A stretch of 64,000 nucleotides of DNA from UBA10649 sp963793105 (GCA_963793105.1 CAWBZB010000008.1:372001-436000), one strand, 5' to 3'. Positions 44,263 through 54,545 are shown, numbered from the stretch's first letter. Made by a program: numbers and translations. The notes: a model not told the origin generated them from the letters alone.

Positions 44263-46001
44263 CCGACCCCCCTGATGGTCTCCTTCGCGTCCGCCGCCAG
44301 GCCGGCCAGCGGATCGTCGGCATCGGGGACGGAGGTTCGCTCCAGCCTGACCAGCTGATGGGCGATCTCGACCAGCGCTGGCCGGTGCGCCACGACGATC
44401 ACCGTCGCCCCCCGAGCCGCAAGGCGCGTGATGGCCGCCACCACGGCGGCCTCCGCCGCCGGGTCCAGGGCCGCGGTCGGCTCGTCCAGCAGGAACACGT
44501 CGACGGGCGTCAGCAGCGCCCGCGCCAGCGAGAGTCGCTGCATCTGCCCCGCCGACAACCCCGAGCCGTCGGCCGCCAGCGTCGAGTCCAGCCCGGCGGG
44601 CATCGCCCGGATCTCATCGGCGATTCCGGCGTCGCGCAGTGCCTGCCACACTTCGTCGTCGTCGGCTTCCGCCTGGCGCAGCCGCACCGCGGCGGCGACG
44701 GACGGAGTCTCGGGCAGGTCCCCAGCAGCCAGGTGCGCCCGCTGCGGCAACCACGCGACCCGGCTCCGCCAGGCGGCCAGGTCGACGTCACCCACCCCGG
44801 CAGCGTTGGCCCCCGCCTCCAGCAGGATCTCTCCCTCGTCCGGGGGGACGAACCCGAGGAGGCTGCTGATCAGGGTCGACTTCCCGCCCCCCGAACCGCC
44901 GACGATGGCCGTGACGGTCCCCGGCTCGGCCACGAACGATGCCCCGGACAGGGCCGGTTCGTCGCGGCCCGGGTAGCGCACGACGAGTCCGTCGACCGTG
45001 ATGCGCACCCTTCCGGGAGGCAGGGGCGTCGTGCCCCCGGTCGGAACCGGGGTCTCCAGGATGGTGAACAGCCGGTCCGCCGCCCCGAGCCCCTCGGCGG
45101 CTGCGTGGAAGTGCTGCCCAACCAGTCGTAGCGGCAGGTACGCCTCCGGGGCCAGCAGCAGGACGAAGAGGGCCACCGGATAGGCGATCTGGCCCTCGGC
45201 GAGCCGCAGGCCGACGGACACCGCCACGAGCGCGACGGACAAGGTGGCCAGCAGTTCGAGGGCCAGCGACGACAGGAAGGACACCCGAAGGACGCCCATC
45301 GTCGTGCTGCGGTACCGGTCGCCGATGGCGCGGATCGCCTCCACCTGCGACTTCGCCCTGCCGAAGACCTTGAGGGTGGGCAGCCCGGACACCAGGTCGA
45401 GGAAGTGGCCCGAGAGCAGTCCCAGGGTGCGCCACTGCCGATCCACCCGGGTCTTGGTGTACATCCCGATGAGGATCATGAACACCGGGATGAGGGGGAT
45501 CGTCACCGCGATGATGACCGCGGACAGCAGGTCCTGGCCCAGGACCGTCAGCAGCACCGCGACCGGGACAATCACCGCCAGCACGAGCTGGGGGAGATAC
45601 AGGGAGAAGTAGCCGTCGAGGGCGTCGATCCCGCGAGTGATCAAGGTCGCGGTCGCCCCGGGACTGTGGGCTCCCGGTCCCGCCGGACCCAGAGCCAGGA
45701 CGTGGTCCACGGCCGCCTCACGAAGCTGCTGCTTGGCGCGCGCCGACGCGCGAACGGCAGCGACCTCCGCCAGCCAGGCGAGGACCGCACGGGCGCCGAA
45801 GACGGCCGCCACGAGCAGCACCGTGTCCCGCACGTCATCCCACGACGCCCCGACCGACGTCACGTCCACGATCACGCCGGAGAGCAGGCGAGCCTGGACG
45901 ATCACCAGGATCGCGGTCGCCACGCCGAGCGCGATCGCCAGGACGATGAACCCGCGCGTACTGCGGGCATAGCGGAGCAGGCGGGGATCCAGCGGCCTCA
46001 T
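44256..46001 (-). CDS. cydD: Thiol reductant ABC exporter subunit CydD
   Basis: This 581-residue partner of CydC has a membrane domain with ITRGIDALDGYFSLYLPQLVLAVIVP typical of CydD, and an ATPase domain with Walker A GGSGGGKST, signature LSAGQMQRLSLARALL and Walker B VFLLDEPTAALDP. It overlaps cydC and lies 73 bases after cydB. The gap holds a strong hairpin (46026-46054). The two subunits form the functional heterodimer. Confidence 0.93.
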   Translation of the reverse strand: MRPLDPRLLRYARSTRGFIVLAIALGVATAILVIVQARLLSGVIVDVTSVGASWDDVRDTVLLVAAVFGARAVLAWLAEVAAVRASARAKQQLREAAVDHVLALGPAGPGAHSPGATATLITRGIDALDGYFSLYLPQLVLAVIVPVAVLLTVLGQDLLSAVIIAVTIPLIPVFMILIGMYTKTRVDRQWRTLGLLSGHFLDLVSGLPTLKVFGRAKSQVEAIRAIGDRYRSTTMGVLRVSFLSSLALELLATLSVALVAVSVGLRLAEGQIAYPVALFVLLLAPEAYLPLRLVGQHFHAAAEGLGAADRLFTILETPVPTGGTTPLPPGRVRITVDGLVVRYPGRDEPALSGASFVAEPGTVTAIVGGSGGGKSTLISSLLGFVPPDEGEILLEAGANAAGVGDVDLAAWRSRVAWLPQRAHLAAGDLPETPSVAAAVRLRQAEADDDEVWQALRDAGIADEIRAMPAGLDSTLAADGSGLSAGQMQRLSLARALLTPVDVFLLDEPTAALDPAAEAAVVAAITRLAARGATVIVVAHRPALVEIAHQLVRLERTSVPDADDPLAGLAADAKETIRGVGW

Positions 46002-46025
46002 GGTGGGGTCATCCTGACACGCGGA

Positions 46026-46054
46026 CGGGGCCGTCCCGTCCGGGGACGACCCCG
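46026..46054. terminator. GC-rich hairpin between cydB and cydD
   Basis: CGGGGCCGTCCC (46026-46037) pairs with GGGACGACCCCG (46043-46054), one mismatch in 12, around a 5-base loop. With no T run it is more likely a partial terminator or RNA-stability element that sets the cydAB to cydDC expression ratio than a full stop. Confidence 0.4.
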
Positions 46055-46074
46055 CGCACGGCGACTCCTGTCGA

Positions 46075-47157
46075 CTATCCGCCGGCCGCCGCGTAGCGGT
46101 CGTCGGCGCGGCCGGACTCCGGGTGCGGCGGGATCATGGAGGTGCTGATCCGCTTGCGGAAGACCCAGTAGGTCCAGCCCTGGTAGGCGAGGACGATCGG
46201 GGTCATGATGACGGCCACGATCGTCATCACGGTCAGTGTGTAGGACTGGCTGGACGCGTTGTAGACCGTGAGGTCGTAGCCACCGTTCTCGCCCAGGGTG
46301 CTCACCATCACCCGCGGGAAGAGGCCCACGAACAGGGTCGTCACCGCGAACAGGACGGTGGCCGAACTGAACGTGAACGCCCAGCCGTCACGTCCCTTCA
46401 TCGTCATGAACAGCGCCAGGAGCCAGCACACCGCGGCCACGAGGGCCAGCGGCAGGGTGAAGGCGACCCGGTTGGAGAAGGCCTGGTACCACAGCAGAGC
46501 GCCCACGGCGATGACGGCGGCGACCAGGCCGATGCGCAGCGCAGCCTTGCGGGAGGCGTCTCGGACCTCACCGTAGGTCTTGAGGTTCAGGAAGATCGCA
46601 CCGTGCGCCATGAACACGGTCAACGTCATCAGGCCCATGAGCAGCGAGAACGGATTCAGCAGGGTGATGAGGTTGCCCGTGAAGTTCAGGCTGCCTGCGA
46701 GGTCCGGCTGCGTCCCCGCGACCGGCTCGATCGGGGTGCCGCTGACGACGTTGCCGAAGGCCACGCCGAACAGCAGCGCGGGAAGGGCTGAGCCCACCAC
46801 GATCGCCCAGTCCCAGCGGTTGCGCCACGTGACGGAGTCGCGCTTGCCTCGATACTCGAACGCGACCCCGCGCATGATGAGGCCTACGAGGACGAGGAAC
46901 AGCGCGAGGTAGAACCCGCTGAACATCGTCGCGTACCAGAGCGGGAAGGCCGCGAACGTCGCGCCGCCCGCCACCAGCAGCCACACCTCGTTGCCGTCCC
47001 ACACCGTCGCGATGGAGTTGATCATCACGCGACGGCGCAGGTCGTCCTTGCCGATGATCGGCAGCAGCATCCCGACGCCGAGATCGAACCCGTCGAGAAC
47101 GAAGTAGCCGATCCAGAGCACGGCGATGAGTGCGAACCAGACGGTCTGCAGATCCAT
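46075..47157 (-). CDS. cydB: Cytochrome bd ubiquinol/menaquinol oxidase subunit II
   Basis: This 360-residue polytopic subunit has the CydB N-terminus MDLQTVWFALIAVLWIGYFVLDGFDLGVGML and GKDDLRRRVMINSIATVWDGNEVWLLVAGGATFAAFP. It binds alongside CydA in the high-affinity, bd-type terminal oxidase. Length and helix count (about nine) are typical. It follows cydA after 30 bases. No small CydX-type gene is visible after it. Confidence 0.96.
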   Translation of the reverse strand: MDLQTVWFALIAVLWIGYFVLDGFDLGVGMLLPIIGKDDLRRRVMINSIATVWDGNEVWLLVAGGATFAAFPLWYATMFSGFYLALFLVLVGLIMRGVAFEYRGKRDSVTWRNRWDWAIVVGSALPALLFGVAFGNVVSGTPIEPVAGTQPDLAGSLNFTGNLITLLNPFSLLMGLMTLTVFMAHGAIFLNLKTYGEVRDASRKAALRIGLVAAVIAVGALLWYQAFSNRVAFTLPLALVAAVCWLLALFMTMKGRDGWAFTFSSATVLFAVTTLFVGLFPRVMVSTLGENGGYDLTVYNASSQSYTLTVMTIVAVIMTPIVLAYQGWTYWVFRKRISTSMIPPHPESGRADDRYAAAGG

Positions 47158-47187
47158 GATGTGTCCTTCTTCTCGATCTCGAACGGC

Positions 47188-48615
47188 CTAGTAAGCGAAG
47201 TAGAGCTGCTTGTCTTCGTCCTTCTGCGCATCCGCATAGGGGTCCTCGGACGGCGCCTCCGGCGCCCCTGCCCTGATGTACTTCAGGAGGAGGGCCACCT
47301 CGATGATCGCCAGCACCGCGTAGAGCAGGGTGAAGCCGATGATCGACACCCAGACCTCGAAGGGCGTGAGCAGCGGGGACACCCCATCCGCCGTGATCTG
47401 TTCACCGAAGACGACCCAGGGCTGTCGGCCCATCTCGGTGAAGATCCAGCCCGCGGAGATGCCGAACAGGGGGAACAGCACGATCACGCTGTTGAACAGC
47501 GCGAACAGTCGGCTCTTCGGGGTTCGTCCGCCGCGGAAGGCCCACAGCGCGATCAGCGCGTACAGTGCCGCGATCATGCCCAGGCCGATCATGAGGCGGA
47601 AGCCCCAGTAGGTGACGGGCACGTAGGGCACGAAGTTCATGTCCGGCCCGTACTGCGGGTACTCCTCCAGGTACTGCGCCTGCAGGTTGTCGATCCCCTG
47701 CACGGTGCTGTCCGGCCCGGTCCAGTTTCCGGTCGCCAGCCAGGAGAGCAGTCCCGGGACCTCGAGGATCGTGGTGGCAGTGTCGCCGGAGAGATCCCCG
47801 ATCGACAGGATGCTGAAGGGCGCGTTCTCCTGTGTCGTGTACAGCGCCTCGGCTGCCGCCACCTTCATCGGCTGCTGCTCGACCATGATCTTCATGTCCG
47901 CGTCGCCGGTCACGGACACGGCCACCGCGGATACCAGGATGACCCAGGCGCCGAGCTTGGCCGCCGGACGGAAGACCTCGGTCTGGCGGTTCTTCATGAT
48001 CATCCACCCGGCCACCGCCGCGACTCCCGCTCCGGAGACCAGGAACGAGGCCGCCAGGGTGTGGAAGAACGCGATCACCGCAGTGTTCTGGAACAGCACC
48101 GCGCCGATGTCGTTGAGCACCGCGCGGCCGGTCTCGGGGTCGAGCTCGTAGCCCACGGGATGCTGCATGAAGGCATTGGCCGCGAGGATGAAGTACGCCG
48201 AGAGCGCGGTCCCGGCGGCCGCCAACCAGATCATGGCAAGGTGCAGGCCCTTGGGAAGCCGGTCCCACCCGAAGATCCACAGCCCCAGGAAGGTCGACTC
48301 GAGGAAGAAGGCGAGCAGGCCCTCCATCGCCAGCGGGGCGCCGAACACGTCGCCGACGAAGCGTGAGTACTCGCTCCAGTTCATCCCGAACTGGAACTCC
48401 TGAACGATGCCGGTCACGACGCCCATGGCGAAGTTGATGAGGAACAGCTTCCCGAAGAACTTGGTGAGCTGCAGGTACTTCACCTTGCCTGTGCGGTACC
48501 AGGCCGTCTGGAATCCCGCGACCAGCCACACCGTGCCGAGCGTCAGGGGCACGAACAGGAAGTGGTAGACGGTCGTGATGCCGAACTGCCACTGGGAGAG
48601 TTGGAGCGCACCCAT
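47188..48615 (-). CDS. cydA: Cytochrome bd oxidase subunit I
   Basis: This 475-residue subunit carries hemes b558, b595 and d and the quinol site. The N-terminus MGALQLSQWQFGITTVYHFLFVPLTLG contains the His of the heme b595/d region. TEMGRQPWVVFGEQ is the Q-loop GRQPW signature. The Q-loop is of the short type found in Gram-positives. I chose ATG 48615 because the family starts here and an SD-like AAGGA precedes it. It is first in the cydABDC-dosS-like operon. A DosR-box-like 20-mer lies 123-142 bases upstream. Confidence 0.95.
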   Translation of the reverse strand: MGALQLSQWQFGITTVYHFLFVPLTLGTVWLVAGFQTAWYRTGKVKYLQLTKFFGKLFLINFAMGVVTGIVQEFQFGMNWSEYSRFVGDVFGAPLAMEGLLAFFLESTFLGLWIFGWDRLPKGLHLAMIWLAAAGTALSAYFILAANAFMQHPVGYELDPETGRAVLNDIGAVLFQNTAVIAFFHTLAASFLVSGAGVAAVAGWMIMKNRQTEVFRPAAKLGAWVILVSAVAVSVTGDADMKIMVEQQPMKVAAAEALYTTQENAPFSILSIGDLSGDTATTILEVPGLLSWLATGNWTGPDSTVQGIDNLQAQYLEEYPQYGPDMNFVPYVPVTYWGFRLMIGLGMIAALYALIALWAFRGGRTPKSRLFALFNSVIVLFPLFGISAGWIFTEMGRQPWVVFGEQITADGVSPLLTPFEVWVSIIGFTLLYAVLAIIEVALLLKYIRAGAPEAPSEDPYADAQKDEDKQLYFAY

Positions 48616-48737
48616 GGTCGCTGTCCTTCGCGTCGGTCGCCGTGAGGCGGACGTGTGTCGCGCGGCCGGAGCCGTCGCTTGCTGCGCGCCATTCTTCCGC
48701 CTCACGGCCGCATCCGGCCCGACGTGGGTCCGTTACT

Positions 48738-48757
48738 ACCGGGACTTTGGTCCTGTC
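48738..48757. promoter_or_regulatory. DosR-box-like sequence in the cydA/EamA intergenic region
   Basis: ACCGGGACTTTGGTCCTGTC matches the published mycobacterial DosR consensus TTSGGGACTWWAGTCCCSAA at 14 of 20 positions, including the full 5' half GGGACT and the central WW. It is 123-142 bases before the cydA ATG and 67 bases before the EamA GTG, in a 208-base divergent gap that holds no gene. The DosR-like regulator is encoded 8 kb away at the other end of the operon. Confidence 0.6.
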
Positions 48758-48823
48758 TTCCGTCCGGGTCGCCACTGGGCAGCGGCGCGCGTGCGCCGAC
48801 GCCGTGATGGCACAGTGTGCGCC

Positions 48824-49753
48824 GTGACGCACACCGTGACTCCCCCGTCGAGCCGTGCCGCGGGTCTCGGCATCTGGGGTCCGCTGATCGCCCTGTGGCT
48901 CATCTGGGGCTCCACCTACCTGGGCATCGCCGTGGTCGGAACCACCCTGCCGCCACTGATGGCCAACGGGGCCCGCTTCCTGTTCGCGGCCGTGATCCTC
49001 GGCGGCGTCCTGGTTCTCACGCGCGGGCCTCGCGTGCTGGCCATCACGCTGCCCCAGCTCCGGTCCGTCGCGATCATGGGCACCGCCCTGCTGGGCGTCG
49101 GGATCGGCGCGGTCGCGCTGGCGGAGCGGTACGTGCCCAGCGGCGTGACGGCGCTGCTCATCGCCGTGATGCCGCTGTGGGTGGTCATCCTGCGCCTGCG
49201 CGCCGGCGATCGCCCCTCCCGCCTCACGCTGCTGGGCGTCGCCGTCGGCATGGCTGGCCTACTCCTGATGCTCCTGCCCGGCGGGACGAACCCGGTGTCC
49301 GGTACCGACGGCGACGTCGTGCTCTGGTCGATCGTCCTGATGTTCTCGAGCTTCAGCTGGGCCTACTTCTCCTGGCGATCGACTCGGTACGTCTTCCCCG
49401 CCAACTCCCTCGTCACCACGTCCTACGAGATGCTCGTGGCGGCGGCCGTCCTGCTGGTCGCGGGAGCCGTGCGCGGCGAACGACTGCAGACCGAACTGGC
49501 CACGGCGGGCTCGTGGTGGGCGCTGGCCTACCTGATCGCAGCCTCGATCGCCGGGTACAGCGCATACACCTGGCTGCTCTCGAGGGCGCCGCTCTCCCTC
49601 ACGTCCACCTATGCCTACGTCAATCCGGGGGTCGCCGTTCTCCTCGGCTTCCTTCTCCTCGGGGAGCCGATCACGCATGACGTCATCCTCGGGCTGACCG
49701 TCGTCGTGGGCGGGGTGGCCCTGGTCGTGACCGGAGAGCGGACCCGCCCATGA
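48824..49753 (+). CDS. EamA-family (DMT) drug/metabolite exporter
   Basis: This 309-residue protein has ten predicted helices in two EamA repeats: LWLIWGSTYLGIAVVGTTLPPLMANGARFLFAAVIL in the first, and SFSWAYFSWRSTRYVFPANSLVTTSYEMLVAA through YVNPGVAVLLGFLLLGEPIT in the second. Members export amino acids or other metabolites. GTG 48824 is chosen because the upstream extension is Arg-rich and crosses the cydA promoter. Its stop overlaps the ATG of the acyltransferase gene, so the two are coupled. Confidence 0.88.
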   Translation: MTHTVTPPSSRAAGLGIWGPLIALWLIWGSTYLGIAVVGTTLPPLMANGARFLFAAVILGGVLVLTRGPRVLAITLPQLRSVAIMGTALLGVGIGAVALAERYVPSGVTALLIAVMPLWVVILRLRAGDRPSRLTLLGVAVGMAGLLLMLLPGGTNPVSGTDGDVVLWSIVLMFSSFSWAYFSWRSTRYVFPANSLVTTSYEMLVAAAVLLVAGAVRGERLQTELATAGSWWALAYLIAASIAGYSAYTWLLSRAPLSLTSTYAYVNPGVAVLLGFLLLGEPITHDVILGLTVVVGGVALVVTGERTRP

Positions 49754-51913
49754 CGACCGACCTCCGGGTCCGCAGCGCGGCTCCAGGACCCACCGCGCCG
49801 ACGCGACGGCGCTCGGACATCCAGGGCCTGCGGGCCATCGCCGTCCTCCTTGTCATCGCCTTCCATGCCCAGCTCCCGCTGCCCGGCGGATTCGTGGGCG
49901 TCGACGTGTTCTTCGTGATCTCCGGGTTCGTCATCACGGGGATGCTCATGCGCGAGTGGGGCGCGTACGGTCGCGTGCGGCTCGGTCACTTCTACTTCCG
50001 CCGCTTCCTTCGACTCACGCCCGCGCTCGCACTGACGGTGACCGTCGTCGCGCTCGCCTCGATCGTGATCCAGAGCCCGTTCGGCGCCCAGCAGGCGACG
50101 GCACGGACCGGAATCGGGGCGATGCTGCTCTCCGCCAACTACGTGATCGGGCACGCCGCCGGCGACTACTTCGCCGCCGACGCGGCGACGAATCCCCTGC
50201 TCAACACCTGGTCCCTGTCGGTGGAGGAGCAGTTCTACCTCGCCTTCCCCGCCCTGCTCCTGCTCGGCTGGATCCTGGCTCGACGGCACGGCGGCGGGCT
50301 CAGGGCTCCGCTCCTCATCGTCGGCGCCATCGCCGTGAGCTCGTTCACGCTGTCCCTGGCGTGGTCGTTCGGCTCGAGCCTGATGACGCAGATCACCGGC
50401 TACTTCGGCGGACCTGAGTCCTTCGCGTTCTACTCCTCCCTCACCCGCGCCTGGGAGTTCGCCGTGGGGGCGCTGCTCGCGCTGCTGCTCACGCGACTGG
50501 CGCCGCTGCGACGAGGGGCCCGACGGGCCGTCGGCCTCGTGGGCGCGGCCGCCGTCGTCGCAGCCGCCGTCCTCGTCCGGGACAGTGCGCCGTTCCCGGG
50601 CCTGGCCGCCGTACTGCCGGTGACCGGCACGCTCCTGCTCATCCTGGCCGGCTCGCACGGCACCGAGGGAGTGAGCCGCCTGCTGTCGACCCGACCGCTC
50701 GTCTTCATCGGCGACCTGTCGTACTCCTGGTACCTGTGGCACTGGCCGCTGATCGTGTTCGCCGCACTGCTCTTCCCGAATCAGCCGCTGGTCCTGGTCA
50801 CGGCCGCTGCCGCGTCGTTCCTGCCCGCCCTGCTGTCCTACCGTCTCGTCGAGCAGCCCCTGCGACGAGTTGCGACCTCGCACCCGCCGACACGCAGCGG
50901 GGGTGGTCGGCGCCACGCTCGCCGTGCCTCTCGCCGCCTGTGCCGTGCTGCTGGTGGGCGCCCAGGCCGGATGGGGTCTGGCCGCCCCGACCTCGACCGG
51001 CAGCCCGTCGACGACACGCGGGGAGGGGACGGGAACCACGGCCGTTCCGGAGGACGTGCCGGCGGAGGATCCGGAATCCGTGGCCGATGGGGAGGTCGCT
51101 GGCGGCGAGGGAGGCAGCCTGCGATCGCAGCACGCCGCCGTGAAGGCCGGCTGCGTCAACACCGACCTGGACCCTGACGGCTGCCGGTTCGGGCCCGGCG
51201 ACGGTGCCGGGACCATCCTGCTGGCGGGGGACTCCCAGGCCTATGCCGTCGCGGACGGGGTCATCGCCGCAGCGACCGGCCTGGGGTACGACACGATCGT
51301 GACGAGCCACACCGGCTGTCCCTTCCTCGCCCGCGAGTCCAGTGGGGTGCACAACTACCCGTGCGCAACGTGGCAGGAGTCGATCGTCGACTACGCCGTC
51401 GCCGAGGGTTCCACCGCAGTCGTCATCGCCAACCGCTCGGCCGGGTACGTCCATCCCGAGTGGGACTGGCGCACGGCGGAGCGCGACGGGGGCGGCCGAG
51501 CCACCTCTGTCGAGGAGGCGGCGGACCTCTGGCGGGCGGGCCTGGAACCCGTCGTCCGTCGGCTGAGCCAGAACGGGGTGCCCGTGATCATCCTCGCGGC
51601 AGTGCCCGAGATGCACGGCTACACCGACCGCACGTCGCTGTTCTCCGAGGCCTTCGGAAGTCAGTCGTTCGAGGTGCTGCGCGAGGATGCCGAGGCCGAT
51701 CGCCGACCCGCCCTGGAGGTCGAGGAGTCCCTCGCCGCTCGGTACGACGACGTCCTCGTCTTCGATCCGATCCCGTCCCTGTGCGACGACGACACCTGCT
51801 CGGCCGATCGGGACGGTGCTCCGGTCTACCAGGACGAGACCCACCTGAGCGTCGCCGGATCGCTCCTGCTCGCCGAACGGCTCTCCTCGGCGATCAGCGA
51901 GCTCGTTCCCTGA
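49750..51913 (+). CDS. OafA/YrhL-type acyltransferase with C-terminal SGNH domain, frame broken by one extra base
   Basis: This membrane O-acyltransferase has acyltransferase-3 features: RRSDIQGLRAIAVLLVIAFHAQLPLPGGFVGVDVFFVISGFVITG (catalytic His), YFRRFLRLTPALAL and LNTWSLSVEEQFYLAFPALLLLG, with about ten helices. The C-terminal extracellular SGNH-hydrolase-like domain has ILLAGDSQAYAVADG and DETHLSVAG. The halves lie in different frames; removing one G from the run of five at 50899-50903 joins them into 720 residues (VATSHPPTRSG-VVGATLAV). Such enzymes acetylate cell-wall or surface polysaccharide. The EamA stop overlaps its start. Confidence 0.9.
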
Positions 51914-52974
51914 AGGCTCGCGCGACCTCGATCACCCGGTCGTTGGCCTCGGTCTCCGCCACCGTGATCCGCACGCCCTCACCCGCGAACGGCCGAACGG
52001 TGATGCCTGGCCACCTCGCACGCCTCGGCGAAGGCGGCGGCCTCGTCGCCGAGCCGCAGCCACACGAAGTTGGCCTCCGTCCGATTCACCGTCCAGCCCT
52101 GGTCGGTGAGCGCTCCCCACACGCGCTGGCGTTCCGCCACCAGCGACCGGACCCGCGCCAGCAGCTCCTCCTCGGCCTGGAGCGAGGCGATCGCTGCCTC
52201 CTCCGCGATCGTCGACACCCCGAAGGGCGTCGCCGTCTTGCGCAGTGCCTCCGCCACCGTCTCGTGCGCCACCGCGAACCCGACGCGCAGCGCCGCCAGC
52301 CCATAGGCCTTGGAGAACGTGCGCAGGACGACGAGGTTCGGATACCGGCGCAGGAGCAGCATTCCGTCCGGCACGTCGTCGCCGGCGATGAACTCCCGAT
52401 AGGCCTCGTCGAGGACGACGATCACGTCCGAGGGCACCCGATCGAGGAAGCCCACCAGCTCGCCCTCGGTGGCCACCTGGCCCGTCGGGTTGTTCGGGTT
52501 GCAGACGAAGATCACCCGCGTTCGGTCCGTGATCGCGTCGAGCATCGCCGGCAGGTCATGGCGCTCATCTGGAAGCAGGGGGACCTGGACGCTGGTCGCC
52601 CCGGCGATCTGCGTCCAGATCGGGTACGCCTCGAAGCTTCGCCACGCGTACAGCACCTCATCGCCCGGGCCCGCCGCGGCCGCGATGATCTGGCCGCAGA
52701 TGGCCACGCTTCCGGTCCCGAGCGCAATGTCACGGGCCGGGACGTCGAAGCGCTCGGCTATCGCCTCGACGAGTCTGCTCGAGAACGGATCGGGATACCG
52801 CTGGACCTCGTGCGCAGCCCGGTTGATCGCGTCCAGGACGCTGGGCAACGGGGGGAAGGGGTTCTCGTTGCTCGAGATCTTGTACGCCACGAGGTCGGCA
52901 CGGGGTGCAGGACGCTGGCCCGCCTGGTAGGCGGGCAGCGCATCGATGTCCGGCCGGAGTCGGGGTCGAGTCAC
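51894..52974 (-). CDS. Histidinol-phosphate/aromatic aminotransferase (class I/II PLP), frame broken by one extra base
   Basis: This HisC/Pat-type aminotransferase has YKISSNENPFPPLPSV, the PLP contacts FVCNPNNPTGQV and VLDEAYREF, and the Schiff-base Lys in RTFSKAYGLAALRVGFA. After FAEACEVA the frame goes wrong. The family C-terminus (GITVRPFAGEGVRITVAETEANDRVIEVARAFRERAR) is in the next frame and ends at 51894. Deleting one G at 52009-52010 gives 359 residues. The match to the phenylalanine aminotransferase (Pat) subgroup is about as good as to HisC. It converges on the acyltransferase gene with a 20-base overlap. Confidence 0.9.
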
Positions 52975-53018
52975 GAAGGGGAGCCTACGTGGGCGTCCGA
53001 CCTATTAGCCTTTCGGCC

Positions 53019-54545
53019 GTGACCCTTCGGATGCGGACGCTGATCGCCTCGGGCGTGGCGCTCGCTGGCCTGCTCCTCATGGGCGGGGTGCTGCTCGTCC
53101 AGTACACGATCTCGGCAGGGGTGAACGCTACGGTCCAGGAGGCGCTCTCGCCGGTCGTGGACTCGACTGCGGCACTGACGCTCGCGCAGGCCAACGCCAG
53201 CGGCGCGTTGTCCAACTACATCATGCTCGATCGCCCCGCGTCCCTCGACGACTATCGGCAGACCATCGGCCTGGCCACCACCACCCTCGACGAGATCGAC
53301 AAGGCCGTCACCGACGACCTCGGGGACCTCCAGGAACTGGTGGACACCGCTCGCACGGCCCAGCGAGCCTGGGTCAAGACCGATGCTGACCCCGTCATCG
53401 CGCTCATGGAGGCCGGACGCCGCGCGCGCGCCATGAAGGAGACCAACACTCCCGAGGCCTGGGCGTCCTACGAGGCCATGACCGCCTCCTCGAACACACT
53501 GCACCTGGCCGTCAACGACTACCGCGACGAGGCCGCGAACGCCGCCGCCATCTTCACCAGGGTGCTGGGGATCTCACTCCTCATCGTCGGCGCCGTCATC
53601 CTGCTGGGCCTGCTCGCCTTCTACACCGGCCTCCAGGCCTGGGTGCTCAGGCCGCTGCGCGCGCTACGAGGGGACCTGCGTCGAGCGACGCAGGAGCCCG
53701 GCCACACGAGTCCGGTCCGATCGCTGGGACCACCGGAGATCCAGGCCGTGGGCTACGACGCCGAGCTCCTCCGGCGCGGCCTCGTCAAGGAGATCGACGA
53801 GGCGCAGGCGGCGCGCGAGGGCCTCGTACAGGACGCTCCCCTGGTGGCAGCGATGCAGGCGGAGCTGTCCGCCCACCCCGTCGTGGCGGTCCCCGGTCTC
53901 GAGATCGCCGGCACGAGCCAGTCCGCGGAGGGCGTGGTGGCCGGCGACTGGTGGGATGCGGTCCAGCGTCCGGACGGATCCGTGGCCGTCGTCATCGCCG
54001 ACGTCTCCGGCCACGGTCCCGAGGCCAGCGTCACGGCGGTACGCGCCCGCGCCATCATCCGGACGGGCCTGCAGTACGGGCTCGATCCCGCGGCCGTGGT
54101 GTCCATGGCCGCGGACTCCTGCGCCGACGACAACCACTTCGTCACGGGCATCGTCATCATCGTCGACGCGAACTCCAACCGGCTGAGCTGGTGCAACGCC
54201 GGCCATCACCCGGCGATCATCGTCACCCGGGACAAGGAGGCCTCCCTCTGCGAGCCGACTGGCCCGCTCATCTCCGCACTCGGCGGCGAGTGGACCGTGC
54301 GATCGCAGGATTTCGAGCCCGGTGACGTCGTCGTCGCCTTCACCGACGGACTCGTGGAGTCCCGCAATGCGGACGGGGACGAGTTGGAGGCCTCGAAGGT
54401 CGCCCAGATCATCCGCGGGATGGATGCCCCCCTGCGGGAGAACCCCGAGGAGCTCATCACGCGGCTGCTGGCCCAGGTCCGCCATCGCGCCGCCGACTGG
54501 CGCCGTGATGACGTGACCCTGGTCGCGGCGGCGCGCCGACACTGA
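53019..54545 (+). CDS. Membrane-bound PP2C-type (SpoIIE) serine phosphatase
   Basis: This 508-residue protein has a first membrane helix (residues about 9-30), an extracytoplasmic helical sensor domain (about 32-185, CHASE3-like in character), a second helix (about 187-212), a HAMP-like linker (LQAWVLRPLRALRGDLRRATQEPG), and a SpoIIE phosphatase domain with the metal Asp residues in GDWWDAV, VVIADVSGHGPEASV and VVAFTDGLVESR. Such proteins dephosphorylate anti-sigma-factor antagonists in partner-switching stress pathways. No anti-sigma factor or antagonist lies nearby. GTG 53019 is used because upstream residues overlap the aminotransferase start. Confidence 0.87.
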   Translation: MTLRMRTLIASGVALAGLLLMGGVLLVQYTISAGVNATVQEALSPVVDSTAALTLAQANASGALSNYIMLDRPASLDDYRQTIGLATTTLDEIDKAVTDDLGDLQELVDTARTAQRAWVKTDADPVIALMEAGRRARAMKETNTPEAWASYEAMTASSNTLHLAVNDYRDEAANAAAIFTRVLGISLLIVGAVILLGLLAFYTGLQAWVLRPLRALRGDLRRATQEPGHTSPVRSLGPPEIQAVGYDAELLRRGLVKEIDEAQAAREGLVQDAPLVAAMQAELSAHPVVAVPGLEIAGTSQSAEGVVAGDWWDAVQRPDGSVAVVIADVSGHGPEASVTAVRARAIIRTGLQYGLDPAAVVSMAADSCADDNHFVTGIVIIVDANSNRLSWCNAGHHPAIIVTRDKEASLCEPTGPLISALGGEWTVRSQDFEPGDVVVAFTDGLVESRNADGDELEASKVAQIIRGMDAPLRENPEELITRLLAQVRHRAADWRRDDVTLVAAARRH

